Below, one piece after another: positions 1-5,562 of a stretch of 6,594 bases of DNA (positions are counted from its first letter, which is position 1; the number at the start of each line of letters is the position of its first letter). The translations under genes were made by a program, and so were the position numbers. The notes under the pieces were generated by a model, which did not search any database, was not told the DNA's origin, and saw nothing but the letters and a program-made list of their open reading frames with translations. This DNA is from Dehalococcoidia bacterium (GTDB taxonomy: Bacteria > Chloroflexota > Dehalococcoidia > Dehalococcoidales > UBA1222). The stretch covers positions 1 to 6,594 of the forward strand of contig WRDV01000056.1 in assembly GCA_009779655.1 (NCBI GenBank). The letters run 5' to 3'.

Positions 1-123
1 AGCTAGAACTCGTGAGCAATTAACGAGTGCCGTAACACTTGCCTTAGATTCCATCAAAGTAGATTTTATCTCCAATTGGTTTATACACTGCGGATATAGT
101 CTATGAAAAGTAAATTTGCTATA
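1..123 (+). mobile_element. Right end of an IS630/Tc1-type (ISY100-like) insertion sequence, truncated by the window edge
   Basis: The window opens inside a transposase reading frame that stops at 104-106. About 13 nt beyond the stop is an AT-rich stretch ending in TTTGCTATAT (115-124). Read from outside inward this gives TATAGCAAATTTAC, which is what I would expect of a terminal repeat of an element that duplicates a TA target. The exact boundary is uncertain: the TA could be 120-121 or 122-123. The matching left terminus lies outside the window, so the element cannot be judged complete or broken from here. Coding content is seen; the end position is inferred. Confidence 0.55.
2..106 (+). 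CDS. C-terminal end of an IS630-family DDE transposase (5' partial)
   Basis: The frame starting at base 2 is open for 34 codons up to TGA at 104-106. It begins ARTREQLTSAVTLALDSI and ends ISNWFIHCGYSL. This resembles the tail of ISY100-like IS630/Tc1 transposases, which typically end with an 'RTREEL..A...AL' helix followed by a 'W F x H C' motif. The catalytic DDE residues would lie upstream, outside the window. The transposase would cut and paste its own element at TA dinucleotides. Nothing downstream in this frame belongs to it, and the stop sits just inside the presumed terminal repeat, as is normal for these compact elements. Whether the gene is intact cannot be seen. The family call rests on a short segment recognised by eye. 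Confidence 0.6.
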   Translation, partial: ARTREQLTSAVTLALDSIKVDFISNWFIHCGYSL

Positions 124-199
124 TCATGCGGCAAGACAAGCCGGCAGTATCCCTGCGTTTTCGTAGCTAAAATATGCCTGTTTATGGAGGGGGGTATTT

Positions 200-1009
200 T
201 CACTCGACTCTTGATGAAAAGGCTCGCAGCATTTCGTCGTATAGGATTCTCGTTCTTTCACCATCTTGAAAGCTGATAAATACATCTTTTGAATTGTCGC
301 GTTCTATGTGTATTGTGGGTGAAGCGCTTGACCGAACAAAAAGCAAAACCGCGCCGTGGTTTTCCGAATGAAAAGTCCCTTTTAGCGTGTCGCCGAAACC
401 GCCAAATCCATTTGTTCTTGTGCCAACCCCGATGGAACGCATATCGTTTTCAACGATGGATATATTTGTTATCTCTGCGAAGTCAACACTTAATCCATAC
501 ATACCCCGGATTTGTATGCTGTCATCAAGAACATTTATCGCCGCTTCACTTTCCCCATAGTAGAACATAATGCCGACGGCAGCAGTTACTATTACTGAGA
601 TGGCAACTGCGATGATTACGGTTATTTTTGCTGTCGATGGTTTTGCTTCTTCGCTATCTTCAGCGGTTGACGTTCCCGGTCGGTCTTTTTTATAGAAACG
701 TTTCCCGGTATTCGCATAAATAATACTGCCGATTAAACCTACTGCGAGAACGGCTAACATTAGGTAATGCCACCACGAAATCCGTAAGATGCCACCGACT
801 GTAAATAGCGCTAACCATAAGGCAATGGCAAGCACAAGCCAACCGGCGTAACGGCACACAGCTTTTATGTCATACTTTGCTTTTTTCTCTGCACTCATAG
901 TATTGAGCCCGGCTACCAAAAAACCGCCTTTGCCATTTAACAGAAGTATACCCAATGCAATGATGGGTACGATACATGCGAACATGACTATTATCCAAAC
1001 TGCGTCCAT
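200..1009 (-). CDS. Four-helix membrane protein with DUF3784 N-terminus and PH-like C-terminal domain
   Basis: This gene encodes 269 residues and is read leftward. Hydrophobic segments lie at about residues 4-24, 54-74, 79-99 and 129-151. Between the first two is the DUF3784 signature (AGLNTMSAEKKAKYD, residues 33-47). After a polar, acidic linker (about 107-127) and the last helix comes a soluble domain (about 155-266) with GMYG, RTNGFGGFGDTLKG and HIERD segments. That pattern is typical of bacterial PH-like domains attached to such proteins in Firmicutes. The ATG at 1009-1007 follows GGAGG (1017-1013) with a 3-nt gap, which is short but the best start. The function is unknown; it is probably an integral membrane protein of the cytoplasmic membrane. 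It points away from the ribosomal cluster and toward the IS end, and I see no terminator after it. Acquisition by transfer is possible but inferred only from family distribution and the adjacent IS. Confidence 0.75.
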   Translation of the reverse strand: MDAVWIIVMFACIVPIIALGILLLNGKGGFLVAGLNTMSAEKKAKYDIKAVCRYAGWLVLAIALWLALFTVGGILRISWWHYLMLAVLAVGLIGSIIYANTGKRFYKKDRPGTSTAEDSEEAKPSTAKITVIIAVAISVIVTAAVGIMFYYGESEAAINVLDDSIQIRGMYGLSVDFAEITNISIVENDMRSIGVGTRTNGFGGFGDTLKGTFHSENHGAVLLFVRSSASPTIHIERDNSKDVFISFQDGERTRILYDEMLRAFSSRVE

Positions 1010-1088
1010 TTTCCTCCATCCCTCACCTTAATAAGGGTAATCTTGCCCCGGAGAATCGGATTAGTTTCAGTGTAGTAAACATATGCTA

Positions 1089-1098
1089 AGTATATACT
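1089..1098. repeat. 10-bp perfect palindrome AGTATATACT
   Basis: AGTATATACT reads the same on both strands and lies within a CTAAG-TATATA-CTAAG direct repeat (1086-1101). It is 80-90 bp upstream of the leftward membrane-protein gene start, near where that gene's promoter should be, so a regulatory role is conceivable. In AT-rich DNA a 10-bp palindrome can also occur by chance. Confidence 0.3.
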
Positions 1099-1202
1099 AA
1101 GTTGGAAAGAAGAGCACTCAATATGGAGGATTAAATGGCGCCGCATCAAACCTCTTACACATACAGGAAGATTGCTATCATCAGCGCGCGATAAAACCCG
1201 CT

Positions 1203-1231
1203 TGCATAATTCTATGCACATAACGTGTGCA
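1203..1231. repeat. Two overlapping inverted repeats built from TGCA-type half-sites
   Basis: TGCATA-ATTC-TATGCA (1203-1218) is a perfect 6-bp dyad. It overlaps TGCACA-TAACG-TGTGCA (1215-1231), a second perfect 6-bp dyad that shares the TGCA at 1215-1218. Together they give related half-sites in alternating orientation, which looks like a protein-binding site. No regulator is identified, and no promoter elements sit on top of it. Confidence 0.35.
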
Positions 1232-1312
1232 AAATGCTCATGTTCCCATGCAGCGGTTATATGAAAATTGCCCAAAACCCCATAAAAATATTATTGCCGG
1301 CTTAAATAATCG

Positions 1313-1346
1313 ATGGAATTCCATTTAGGTATACTCTATGCCTAAA
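1313..1346. repeat. Palindrome followed directly by a 10-bp inverted repeat upstream of the rpsL promoter
   Basis: ATGGAATTCCAT (1313-1324) is a perfect 12-bp palindrome. It abuts TTTAGGTATA-CTC-TATGCCTAAA (1324-1346), a 10-bp inverted repeat with a 3-nt loop and a single T-G mismatch pair. The pair ends about 41 bp before the -35 box of the rpsL promoter. Possible roles are an upstream regulator site or the remnant of a small element end. No T-run follows, so it is not an intrinsic terminator for rightward transcription. Confidence 0.4.
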
Positions 1347-1387
1347 ATGTATCTAACAGAAATGCGGGGGTCTAGCGTTTTTTATGG

Positions 1388-1417
1388 TTGACAACTTCTG
1401 CGCGACTGTGTTACACT
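1388..1417 (+). promoter_or_regulatory. Strong sigma-70-type promoter with extended -10 for the rpsL operon
   Basis: A consensus -35 box TTGACA (1388-1393) is followed after 18 nt by TACACT (1412-1417). TG at 1409-1410 is placed one base before the -10, which makes it an extended -10 element. Transcription would start near 1424 and give a leader of about 124 nt before the rpsL start. It is the best promoter in the window and faces the ribosomal genes. The boxes are seen directly; activity and start site are inferred. Confidence 0.75.
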
Positions 1418-1491
1418 CTCCAATTGCGTTTGCTTATACGCCAATGGTGGTTGGAATAGTGTATTTTTAGTATGCTAGCCATGGAGTTTAA

Positions 1492-1520
1492 CAAAGGATG
1501 AGCCAATAGCTCATCCTTTG
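1492..1520 (+). promoter_or_regulatory. Perfect 12-bp stem-loop in the rpsL leader
   Basis: CAAAGGATGAGC (1492-1503) and GCTCATCCTTTG (1509-1520) are exact reverse complements around a 5-nt CAATA loop. The stem ends 7 nt before GGAG (1528-1531) and 27 nt before the rpsL TTG. The base after the 3' arm is A and no U-run follows, so it is not an intrinsic terminator. As RNA it should be very stable. It may protect the 5' end, present the ribosome binding site as single-stranded, or bind a ribosomal protein for autoregulation. The fold is certain by sequence; the function is not. Confidence 0.7.
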
Positions 1521-1527
1521 AATTGTG

Positions 1528-1540
1528 GGAGTAAAGGGGA
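1528..1540 (+). promoter_or_regulatory. Ribosome binding site that fixes the rpsL TTG start
   Basis: Two purine blocks, GGGAG (1527-1531) and GGGGA (1536-1540), precede the TTG at 1548. The second lies 7 nt upstream, the normal distance. This supports starting S12 at 1548 and not at the in-frame TTG at 1518, which lies inside the 3' arm of the leader stem and has no ribosome binding site. Confidence 0.65.
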
Positions 1541-1547
1541 AAGAGCA

Positions 1548-1988
1548 TTGCCCACTATTAATCAGTTAGTAAGAAAAGGGCGAAAGTCGGCCTCAAAGAG
1601 GACCAAGACGCCGGCGTTGAGATTCACTCTCAATGCCTTGAAGAACAAATTGGTGCGCCGTAATAGGAGCGCTCCGCAGAAGCGCGGCGTATGCGTACAG
1701 GTGAGAACCATGACGCCTAAAAAGCCGAACTCAGCTCTGCGCAAAATCGCTCGTGTCAGGCTGACGAATGGTATTGAAGTTTCAGCTTATATCCCTGGCG
1801 AGGGGCACGAATTGCAGGAGCACTCGGTAGTATTGGTTCGCGGCGGACGCGTTCCTGATTTGCCGGGTGTTCGCTATCATATCATCCGCGGGACGTTGGA
1901 TACCACCGGCGTTGCTAATCGTAAGCAGGGTCGCAGTAAATATGGCGCTAAAAAGACTAAGGGCGCCGCGACGGCTAAGAAGAGATAG
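1548..1988 (+). CDS. rpsL: 30S ribosomal protein S12
   Basis: S12 is the decoding-centre protein of the small subunit. The gene gives 146 residues from a TTG start that yields the family N-terminus MPTINQLVRKGR. The in-frame frame upstream adds ten residues absent from the family. Residues 13-42 hold the basic insert found in Firmicutes-type long S12. The PKKPNSALRK loop (57-66) keeps both lysines equivalent to E. coli Lys42/43, and EGHELQEHSVVLVRGGR is present. Asp104 matches the aspartate methylthiolated by RimO. The residue before it, Pro103 (CCT, 1854-1856), replaces the near-invariant Lys87 of E. coli, a streptomycin-resistance position. The tail (about 134-146) is lysine- and alanine-rich. 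It is the first gene of the operon, 8 nt before rpsG, and is served by the 1388 promoter. Confidence 0.97.
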   Translation: MPTINQLVRKGRKSASKRTKTPALRFTLNALKNKLVRRNRSAPQKRGVCVQVRTMTPKKPNSALRKIARVRLTNGIEVSAYIPGEGHELQEHSVVLVRGGRVPDLPGVRYHIIRGTLDTTGVANRKQGRSKYGAKKTKGAATAKKR

Positions 1989-1996
1989 GGGGAAAA

Positions 1997-2467
1997 ATGC
2001 CTCGTCGAGCGTTCGTTCACAGAAGAAAATTTGAAGCTGACTCCAAGTATAACAGTGAGCTTGTAGCGGTTTTTATCCGCAAAATAATGCTAGGCGGTAA
2101 GAAAAGTACTGCTCAGAGCGTTTTCTATGGGGCAATGGATATAATCCAGGAGAAAGAAGGCAAAGAGCCGTTGGCTGTATTACAGCAGGCGGTTGCCAAT
2201 ACTACTCCGTTGCTTGAGGTTCGCCCTCGCCGCGTAGGCGGTGCCAACTATCAGGTGCCGGTTGAGGTGCGCAAGGGGCGCGATCAAGCTTTGGCTTTGC
2301 GTTGGCTTATCAAGGCTTCGCGAGACCGCGCCGGCAAGTCTATGGCTGAGAAGCTGTCGGCTGAGTTAATGGATGCCTCTAAGGGACAGGGTGTAGCTGT
2401 CAAGAAACGCGAAGAGACACATAAGATGGCTGAAGCCAATCGCGCTTTTGCCCATTATAAATGGTAA
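1997..2467 (+). CDS. rpsG: 30S ribosomal protein S7
   Basis: S7 nucleates folding of the 16S rRNA 3' domain and lines the E site. The 156 residues match the family length. They start MPRRAFVHRRKF, carry the rRNA-binding beta-hairpin LEVRPRRVGGANYQVPVEV (73-91) and end THKMAEANRAFAHYKW, the usual helical C-terminus. The ATG follows AGGGGG (1987-1992) by 4 nt, and that site overlaps the rpsL stop, so coupled translation is likely. In E. coli S7 represses its operon by binding a roughly 100-nt spacer between rpsL and rpsG. Here that spacer is only 8 nt, so the same control layout cannot exist. No unusual residues were noticed. Confidence 0.98.
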   Translation: MPRRAFVHRRKFEADSKYNSELVAVFIRKIMLGGKKSTAQSVFYGAMDIIQEKEGKEPLAVLQQAVANTTPLLEVRPRRVGGANYQVPVEVRKGRDQALALRWLIKASRDRAGKSMAEKLSAELMDASKGQGVAVKKREETHKMAEANRAFAHYKW

Positions 2468-2503
2468 ATCGCGAGTTGGTTATATAAAAGGTTCAAGTTT
2501 ATT

Positions 2504-4594
2504 ATGGTTAGTTTGGCTCAAAATTTCCCGAAAGAAAAGATACGCAACATCGGTATTATTGCTCATATCGATGCCGGTAAGACAACAACTACAGAGCGTA
2601 TTCTCTTTTATACCGGGCGTACTTATAAAATCGGTAATATTGACGAAGGCACTACTACTATGGACTGGATGGATCAGGAGCGTGCCCGCGGTATTACCAT
2701 TTGTTCGGCAGCCACTACGTGTGAGTGGAATGGCTATCGCTATAACCTAATTGATACTCCGGGACACGTGGATTTTACGGCTGAGGTTGAACGTAGTCTG
2801 CGCGTGCTAGATGGCGGGGTGGTGGTATTTGACGGCGTAGCCGGTGTGGAAGCTCAGTCTGAGACAGTATGGCGCCAGGCCGATCGTTATGGTGTGCCGC
2901 GTATATGCTTTGTTAATAAGTTGGACCGCACGGGCGCAGACTTTTTCCGCTGTGTTGGCATGATAGAGACGCGTCTTAAGGCGCGGCCGATTGTTATTCA
3001 GCTACCATTGGGGCGTGAGTCTACATTCGTCGGGATGATCGATTTGGTTGATGGTAAGGCTATTGTCTATGACGGCAAGGCTGAAGACGCCCCTAAACGA
3101 TTGGATATTCCCGAGTCTGAGAAGGCTAATTTTGAGGAGTACCGCCAGAAGTTGATAGAGAGTTTGTCAGAGATAGACGATCATATTATGGCGGCTTATC
3201 TAGACGGTAATGAGATCAGTAGCGCTGATCTTAGAGCGGCGTTGCGGCGGGCTACTATCAGCGGGAAAGGCATTCCTGTGCTATGCGGATCTTCTCTCAA
3301 GAATAAAGGTGTTCAGCCGCTATTGGATGCTGTTATTGAATATTTGCCGTCGCCTTTGGACAAGGCTGAGGCGCAGGCAACTGACGTTAAAACGGGCAAC
3401 ACGGTCGCCTGTTCTTTGCGCGACGACGCTCCTTTGGCCGCTTTGGCTTTCAAGATTGTGGCGGATCCTTATGTGGGCCGCTTGGTTTATCTGCGCGTTT
3501 ATTCCGGCACTATTACTGCGGGCAGCACTGTTTTGAATGCCACGCGCGACAACAAAGAGCGCGTAGGACGCCTGCTTCTTATGCATGCTAACCATCACGA
3601 AGAAATAGAATCGGCTAACGCCGGTTCTATCGTCGCTACCATGGGCAGCAAGAATACCTTTACCGGCGACACTTTATGCGATATCGCTAATCCTATGCTG
3701 TTGGAAGCAATAAGCTTTCCGACGCCGGTTATTTCCGTGGCTGTTGAGCCCAAAACTCGCGCTGATCGTGATAAGATGATTGACGGTTTGAATAAGCTAG
3801 CCGAAGAAGATCCCACGTTTAAAATCTCTTTCAATGATGAGACTGGGCAGACTGTTATTGCCGGCATGGGTGAGCTGCATTTGGATGTGCTGGTTAGCCG
3901 TCTAATGAGCGAGTTCAAGGTCGGCGCCAATGTGGGCGCGCCAAAGGTGGCGTATAAGGAAACGATTACAGCCTCAAGCAAGGCGGAAGGGCGTTTCGTG
4001 CGTCAATCCGGCGGACGCGGTCAGTATGGTCATGTGGTGGTTGAATTTGCCCCTAACACGGGCAAAGGTTTTGAATTTGTTGACAACATTCGCGGCGGCG
4101 CACTGCCGCGCGAGTTTATTAAAGCAGCCGGCGAGGGCATCAAAGAAGCTATGGAGACCGGCGGCTTAGCCGGCTATCAGGTGGTTGACGTAAAAGCAAC
4201 AATAGTGGACGGCAGCTTCCATGAGGTAGACTCGAGCGACATGGCTTTCAAGATGGCGGGCTCGATTGCGCTTAAGAGTGGACTACAGAAATGCGGCGCT
4301 GTTGTTCTTGAGCCTGTGATGAGGGTGGACGTGGTTACGCCGGAGCAGTACATGGGCGATATTATTGGGGATCTTAATGCTCGCCGCGGTCGCGTGGAAT
4401 CCATTGATTCCGCCGGGGATACCACAACTATTCATGGTATTGTACCCCTGTCTAAAACATTCGGTTATACAACGGATTTGCGCTCTATGACTCAGGGGCG
4501 CGCCACTTTCTCTCTTGAGTTTTTCCAGTATCAGCAGGTGCCGGCGTCATTGGCTGAAGAAATCAGAGCTGAGAACGCCGGCAAGATTAATTAG
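2504..4594 (+). CDS. fusA: Translation elongation factor G
   Basis: EF-G is the GTPase that drives tRNA-mRNA translocation on the ribosome. The 696 residues match the family length and all domains are present. The GTPase signatures are AHIDAGKT (20-27), RGITI (62-66), DTPGH (84-88, with catalytic His88) and NKLD (138-141, where NKMD is commoner). Domain III carries GELHLDV (456-462). Domain IV has SGGRGQYGHV (502-511) and His573 at the tip, equivalent to E. coli His583 in SYHDVDSS. Domain V ends GRATFSLEFFQYQQVP. The start ATG is preceded by AAAAGG (2486-2491) at 12 nt, a weak and distant ribosome binding site. The 36-nt gap after rpsG is the longest in the cluster. No tuf follows; rpsJ begins 14 nt later. 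Confidence 0.98.
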   Translation: MVSLAQNFPKEKIRNIGIIAHIDAGKTTTTERILFYTGRTYKIGNIDEGTTTMDWMDQERARGITICSAATTCEWNGYRYNLIDTPGHVDFTAEVERSLRVLDGGVVVFDGVAGVEAQSETVWRQADRYGVPRICFVNKLDRTGADFFRCVGMIETRLKARPIVIQLPLGRESTFVGMIDLVDGKAIVYDGKAEDAPKRLDIPESEKANFEEYRQKLIESLSEIDDHIMAAYLDGNEISSADLRAALRRATISGKGIPVLCGSSLKNKGVQPLLDAVIEYLPSPLDKAEAQATDVKTGNTVACSLRDDAPLAALAFKIVADPYVGRLVYLRVYSGTITAGSTVLNATRDNKERVGRLLLMHANHHEEIESANAGSIVATMGSKNTFTGDTLCDIANPMLLEAISFPTPVISVAVEPKTRADRDKMIDGLNKLAEEDPTFKISFNDETGQTVIAGMGELHLDVLVSRLMSEFKVGANVGAPKVAYKETITASSKAEGRFVRQSGGRGQYGHVVVEFAPNTGKGFEFVDNIRGGALPREFIKAAGEGIKEAMETGGLAGYQVVDVKATIVDGSFHEVDSSDMAFKMAGSIALKSGLQKCGAVVLEPVMRVDVVTPEQYMGDIIGDLNARRGRVESIDSAGDTTTIHGIVPLSKTFGYTTDLRSMTQGRATFSLEFFQYQQVPASLAEEIRAENAGKIN

Positions 4595-4608
4595 TGAGGC
4601 AGACTTAG

Positions 4609-4926
4609 ATGGCTACTACCAAGCAGAAAATACGCATCAAGTTGAAGGGTTTTGATCATCGTATCCTAGACCAGGCGGCGCGGCAGATCGTGGAAGCGCT
4701 GGAGCGAACCGGCGCGGTTGTTGTCGGTCCGGTGCCGCTACCGACACGTATTAAGAAATTCAGCGTTATCCGATCGTCATTCATTGACAAGGATTCTCAA
4801 GAGCAGTTTGAGGTGCGTACCCACAAGCGCATTATTGATATTGTGGAAACAACCTCAAAGACTATTGATGCTATCACAAATCTAAACCTGCCTTCCGGCG
4901 TAGGTATTGATATTAAATCGCAATAA
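4609..4926 (+). CDS. rpsJ: 30S ribosomal protein S10
   Basis: S10 sits in the 30S head and, with NusB, also takes part in rRNA antitermination. The 105 residues match the family. The sequence runs KIRIKLKGFDHRILDQ, then GPVPLPTRIKKFSV, then EQFEVRTHKRIIDIVE. The extended loop is SSFIDKD (56-62), where many relatives have SPHVNKD. The consensus proline and histidine are replaced by Ser57 and Phe58, and the residue equivalent to E. coli Val57 is Ile59. GAGG (4596-4599) lies 9 nt before the ATG. In E. coli this gene opens the S10 operon behind a long L4-responsive leader. Here it follows fusA by 14 nt with no such leader, so it is probably co-transcribed with the str genes. Confidence 0.97.
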   Translation: MATTKQKIRIKLKGFDHRILDQAARQIVEALERTGAVVVGPVPLPTRIKKFSVIRSSFIDKDSQEQFEVRTHKRIIDIVETTSKTIDAITNLNLPSGVGIDIKSQ

Positions 4927-4935
4927 GGTACGATA

Positions 4936-5562
4936 ATGATACAAGGAATATTAGGACGAAAATTAGGGATGACGCAGTTCTTCGGCAACGATGGCGACGC
5001 TGAGGCTGCGACCATTATTGAGGCCGGGCCTTGCACGGTGGTGCAGGTTAAGACGCCTGATGTCGACGGCTATAGCGCAGCTCGGGTGGGTTTCGGTAAA
5101 GCCAAAAAGCAGGGGCCTGCGCTTAAGGGCCAAGGCAGGGGGCTAGGCGAGTTTAAGTATTTGCGTGAGTTTCGCCTGACGACTGCGGATGGGGTTAGTA
5201 TTGGAGACAAGCTGGATGTCAGCTTGTTCAGTCCCGGCGATAAAATTACTGTCACGGGAATTTCCAAGGGGCGCGGTTTTGCTGGCACCGTCAAACGCTA
5301 CAATTTCCGCGGCGGTCCGAAGACTCATGGTCAATCTGATCGTCAGCGCGCTCCGGGCGCGATTGGCGCTACCACAACCCCAGGTCGTGTTTACAAAGGC
5401 ACGCCTATGGCGGGCCATATGGGCAATGCAAGAGTTACCGTACGCAATCTGGAAGTTCTCAAGGTTGACAATGAACGGAACATTCTGCTGGTAAAAGGCG
5501 CAGTGCCCGGAGCCAAGGATGGACTACTCTTAATTGGTAAGTCCAATGGGAGAAGCGAGTGA
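4936..5562 (+). CDS. rplC: 50S ribosomal protein L3
   Basis: L3 is an early-assembly protein that binds near the 3' end of 23S rRNA and reaches toward the peptidyl-transferase centre. The 208 residues match the family. They begin MIQGILGRKLGMTQFF. The internal loop GPKTHGQSDRQRAPGAIG (127-144) leads into TPGRVYKGTPMAGHMGN (148-164), and the C-terminal VKGAVPGAKDGLLLI segment is present. The glutamine methylated by PrmB in E. coli (Gln150) is a threonine here (Thr147), as in many bacteria outside Proteobacteria, so that modification cannot occur. AAGG overlapping the rpsJ stop (4925-4928) lies 7 nt before the ATG. The stop overlaps the rplD start by 4 nt. Confidence 0.98.
   Translation: MIQGILGRKLGMTQFFGNDGDAEAATIIEAGPCTVVQVKTPDVDGYSAARVGFGKAKKQGPALKGQGRGLGEFKYLREFRLTTADGVSIGDKLDVSLFSPGDKITVTGISKGRGFAGTVKRYNFRGGPKTHGQSDRQRAPGAIGATTTPGRVYKGTPMAGHMGNARVTVRNLEVLKVDNERNILLVKGAVPGAKDGLLLIGKSNGRSE

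Larger units (their letters stand above)
1010..1387. other. Intergenic region between the divergent membrane-protein gene and the rpsL promoter
   Basis: No gene is convincing here. The region is AT-rich with several small dyads, listed separately. A 19-codon rightward frame at 1135-1194 has a good GGAGGA six bases before its ATG region, but no recognisable product. The promoter of the leftward membrane-protein gene should lie here. On the minus strand TTGAGT (1120-1115) and TATATA (1095-1090) are separated by about 19 nt, which is too weak a match to call. I see no tRNA, no CRISPR array and no intrinsic terminator in this stretch. Confidence 0.5.

Noticed and set aside
129..143. CGGC/GCCG inverted repeat as terminator of the leftward membrane gene
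   Set aside because: Only 4-bp arms with a 7-nt loop and no T-run in the leftward direction.
289..570. 93-codon rightward frame opposite the membrane-protein gene
   Set aside because: It is antisense to a gene with clear helices and a known motif, its composition is not protein-like, and it has no ribosome binding site.
991..1275. 94-codon leftward frame overlapping the start of the membrane-protein gene
   Set aside because: No recognisable domain and Cys/His-rich without a zinc-finger pattern. Its 3' end overlaps the membrane gene's start and ribosome binding site.
1481..1501. Leader mini-frame MEFNKG before rpsL as an attenuation peptide
   Set aside because: There is no ribosome binding site, no run of regulatory codons, and no terminator to control.
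1492..1520. Intrinsic terminator reading of the 12-bp stem
   Set aside because: The 3' arm is followed by AATTGTGG and not a T-run, and the stem stands directly before an essential operon.
1518..1547. Ten-residue N-terminal extension of S12 from the in-frame TTG at 1518
   Set aside because: It begins inside the 3' arm of the leader stem, lacks a ribosome binding site, and adds residues absent from the family; the start at 1548 gives MPTINQ and a well-placed site.
2452..2464. CCATT-ATA-AATGG dyad spanning the rpsG stop as a regulatory hairpin
   Set aside because: Only 5 AT-rich base pairs with a 3-nt loop. It encodes the conserved HYKW end of S7, which explains the sequence.
3595..3981. 128-codon leftward frame inside fusA, and similar antisense frames elsewhere in the ribosomal genes
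   Set aside because: They lie wholly within conserved coding sequence on the other strand and are explained by codon composition.
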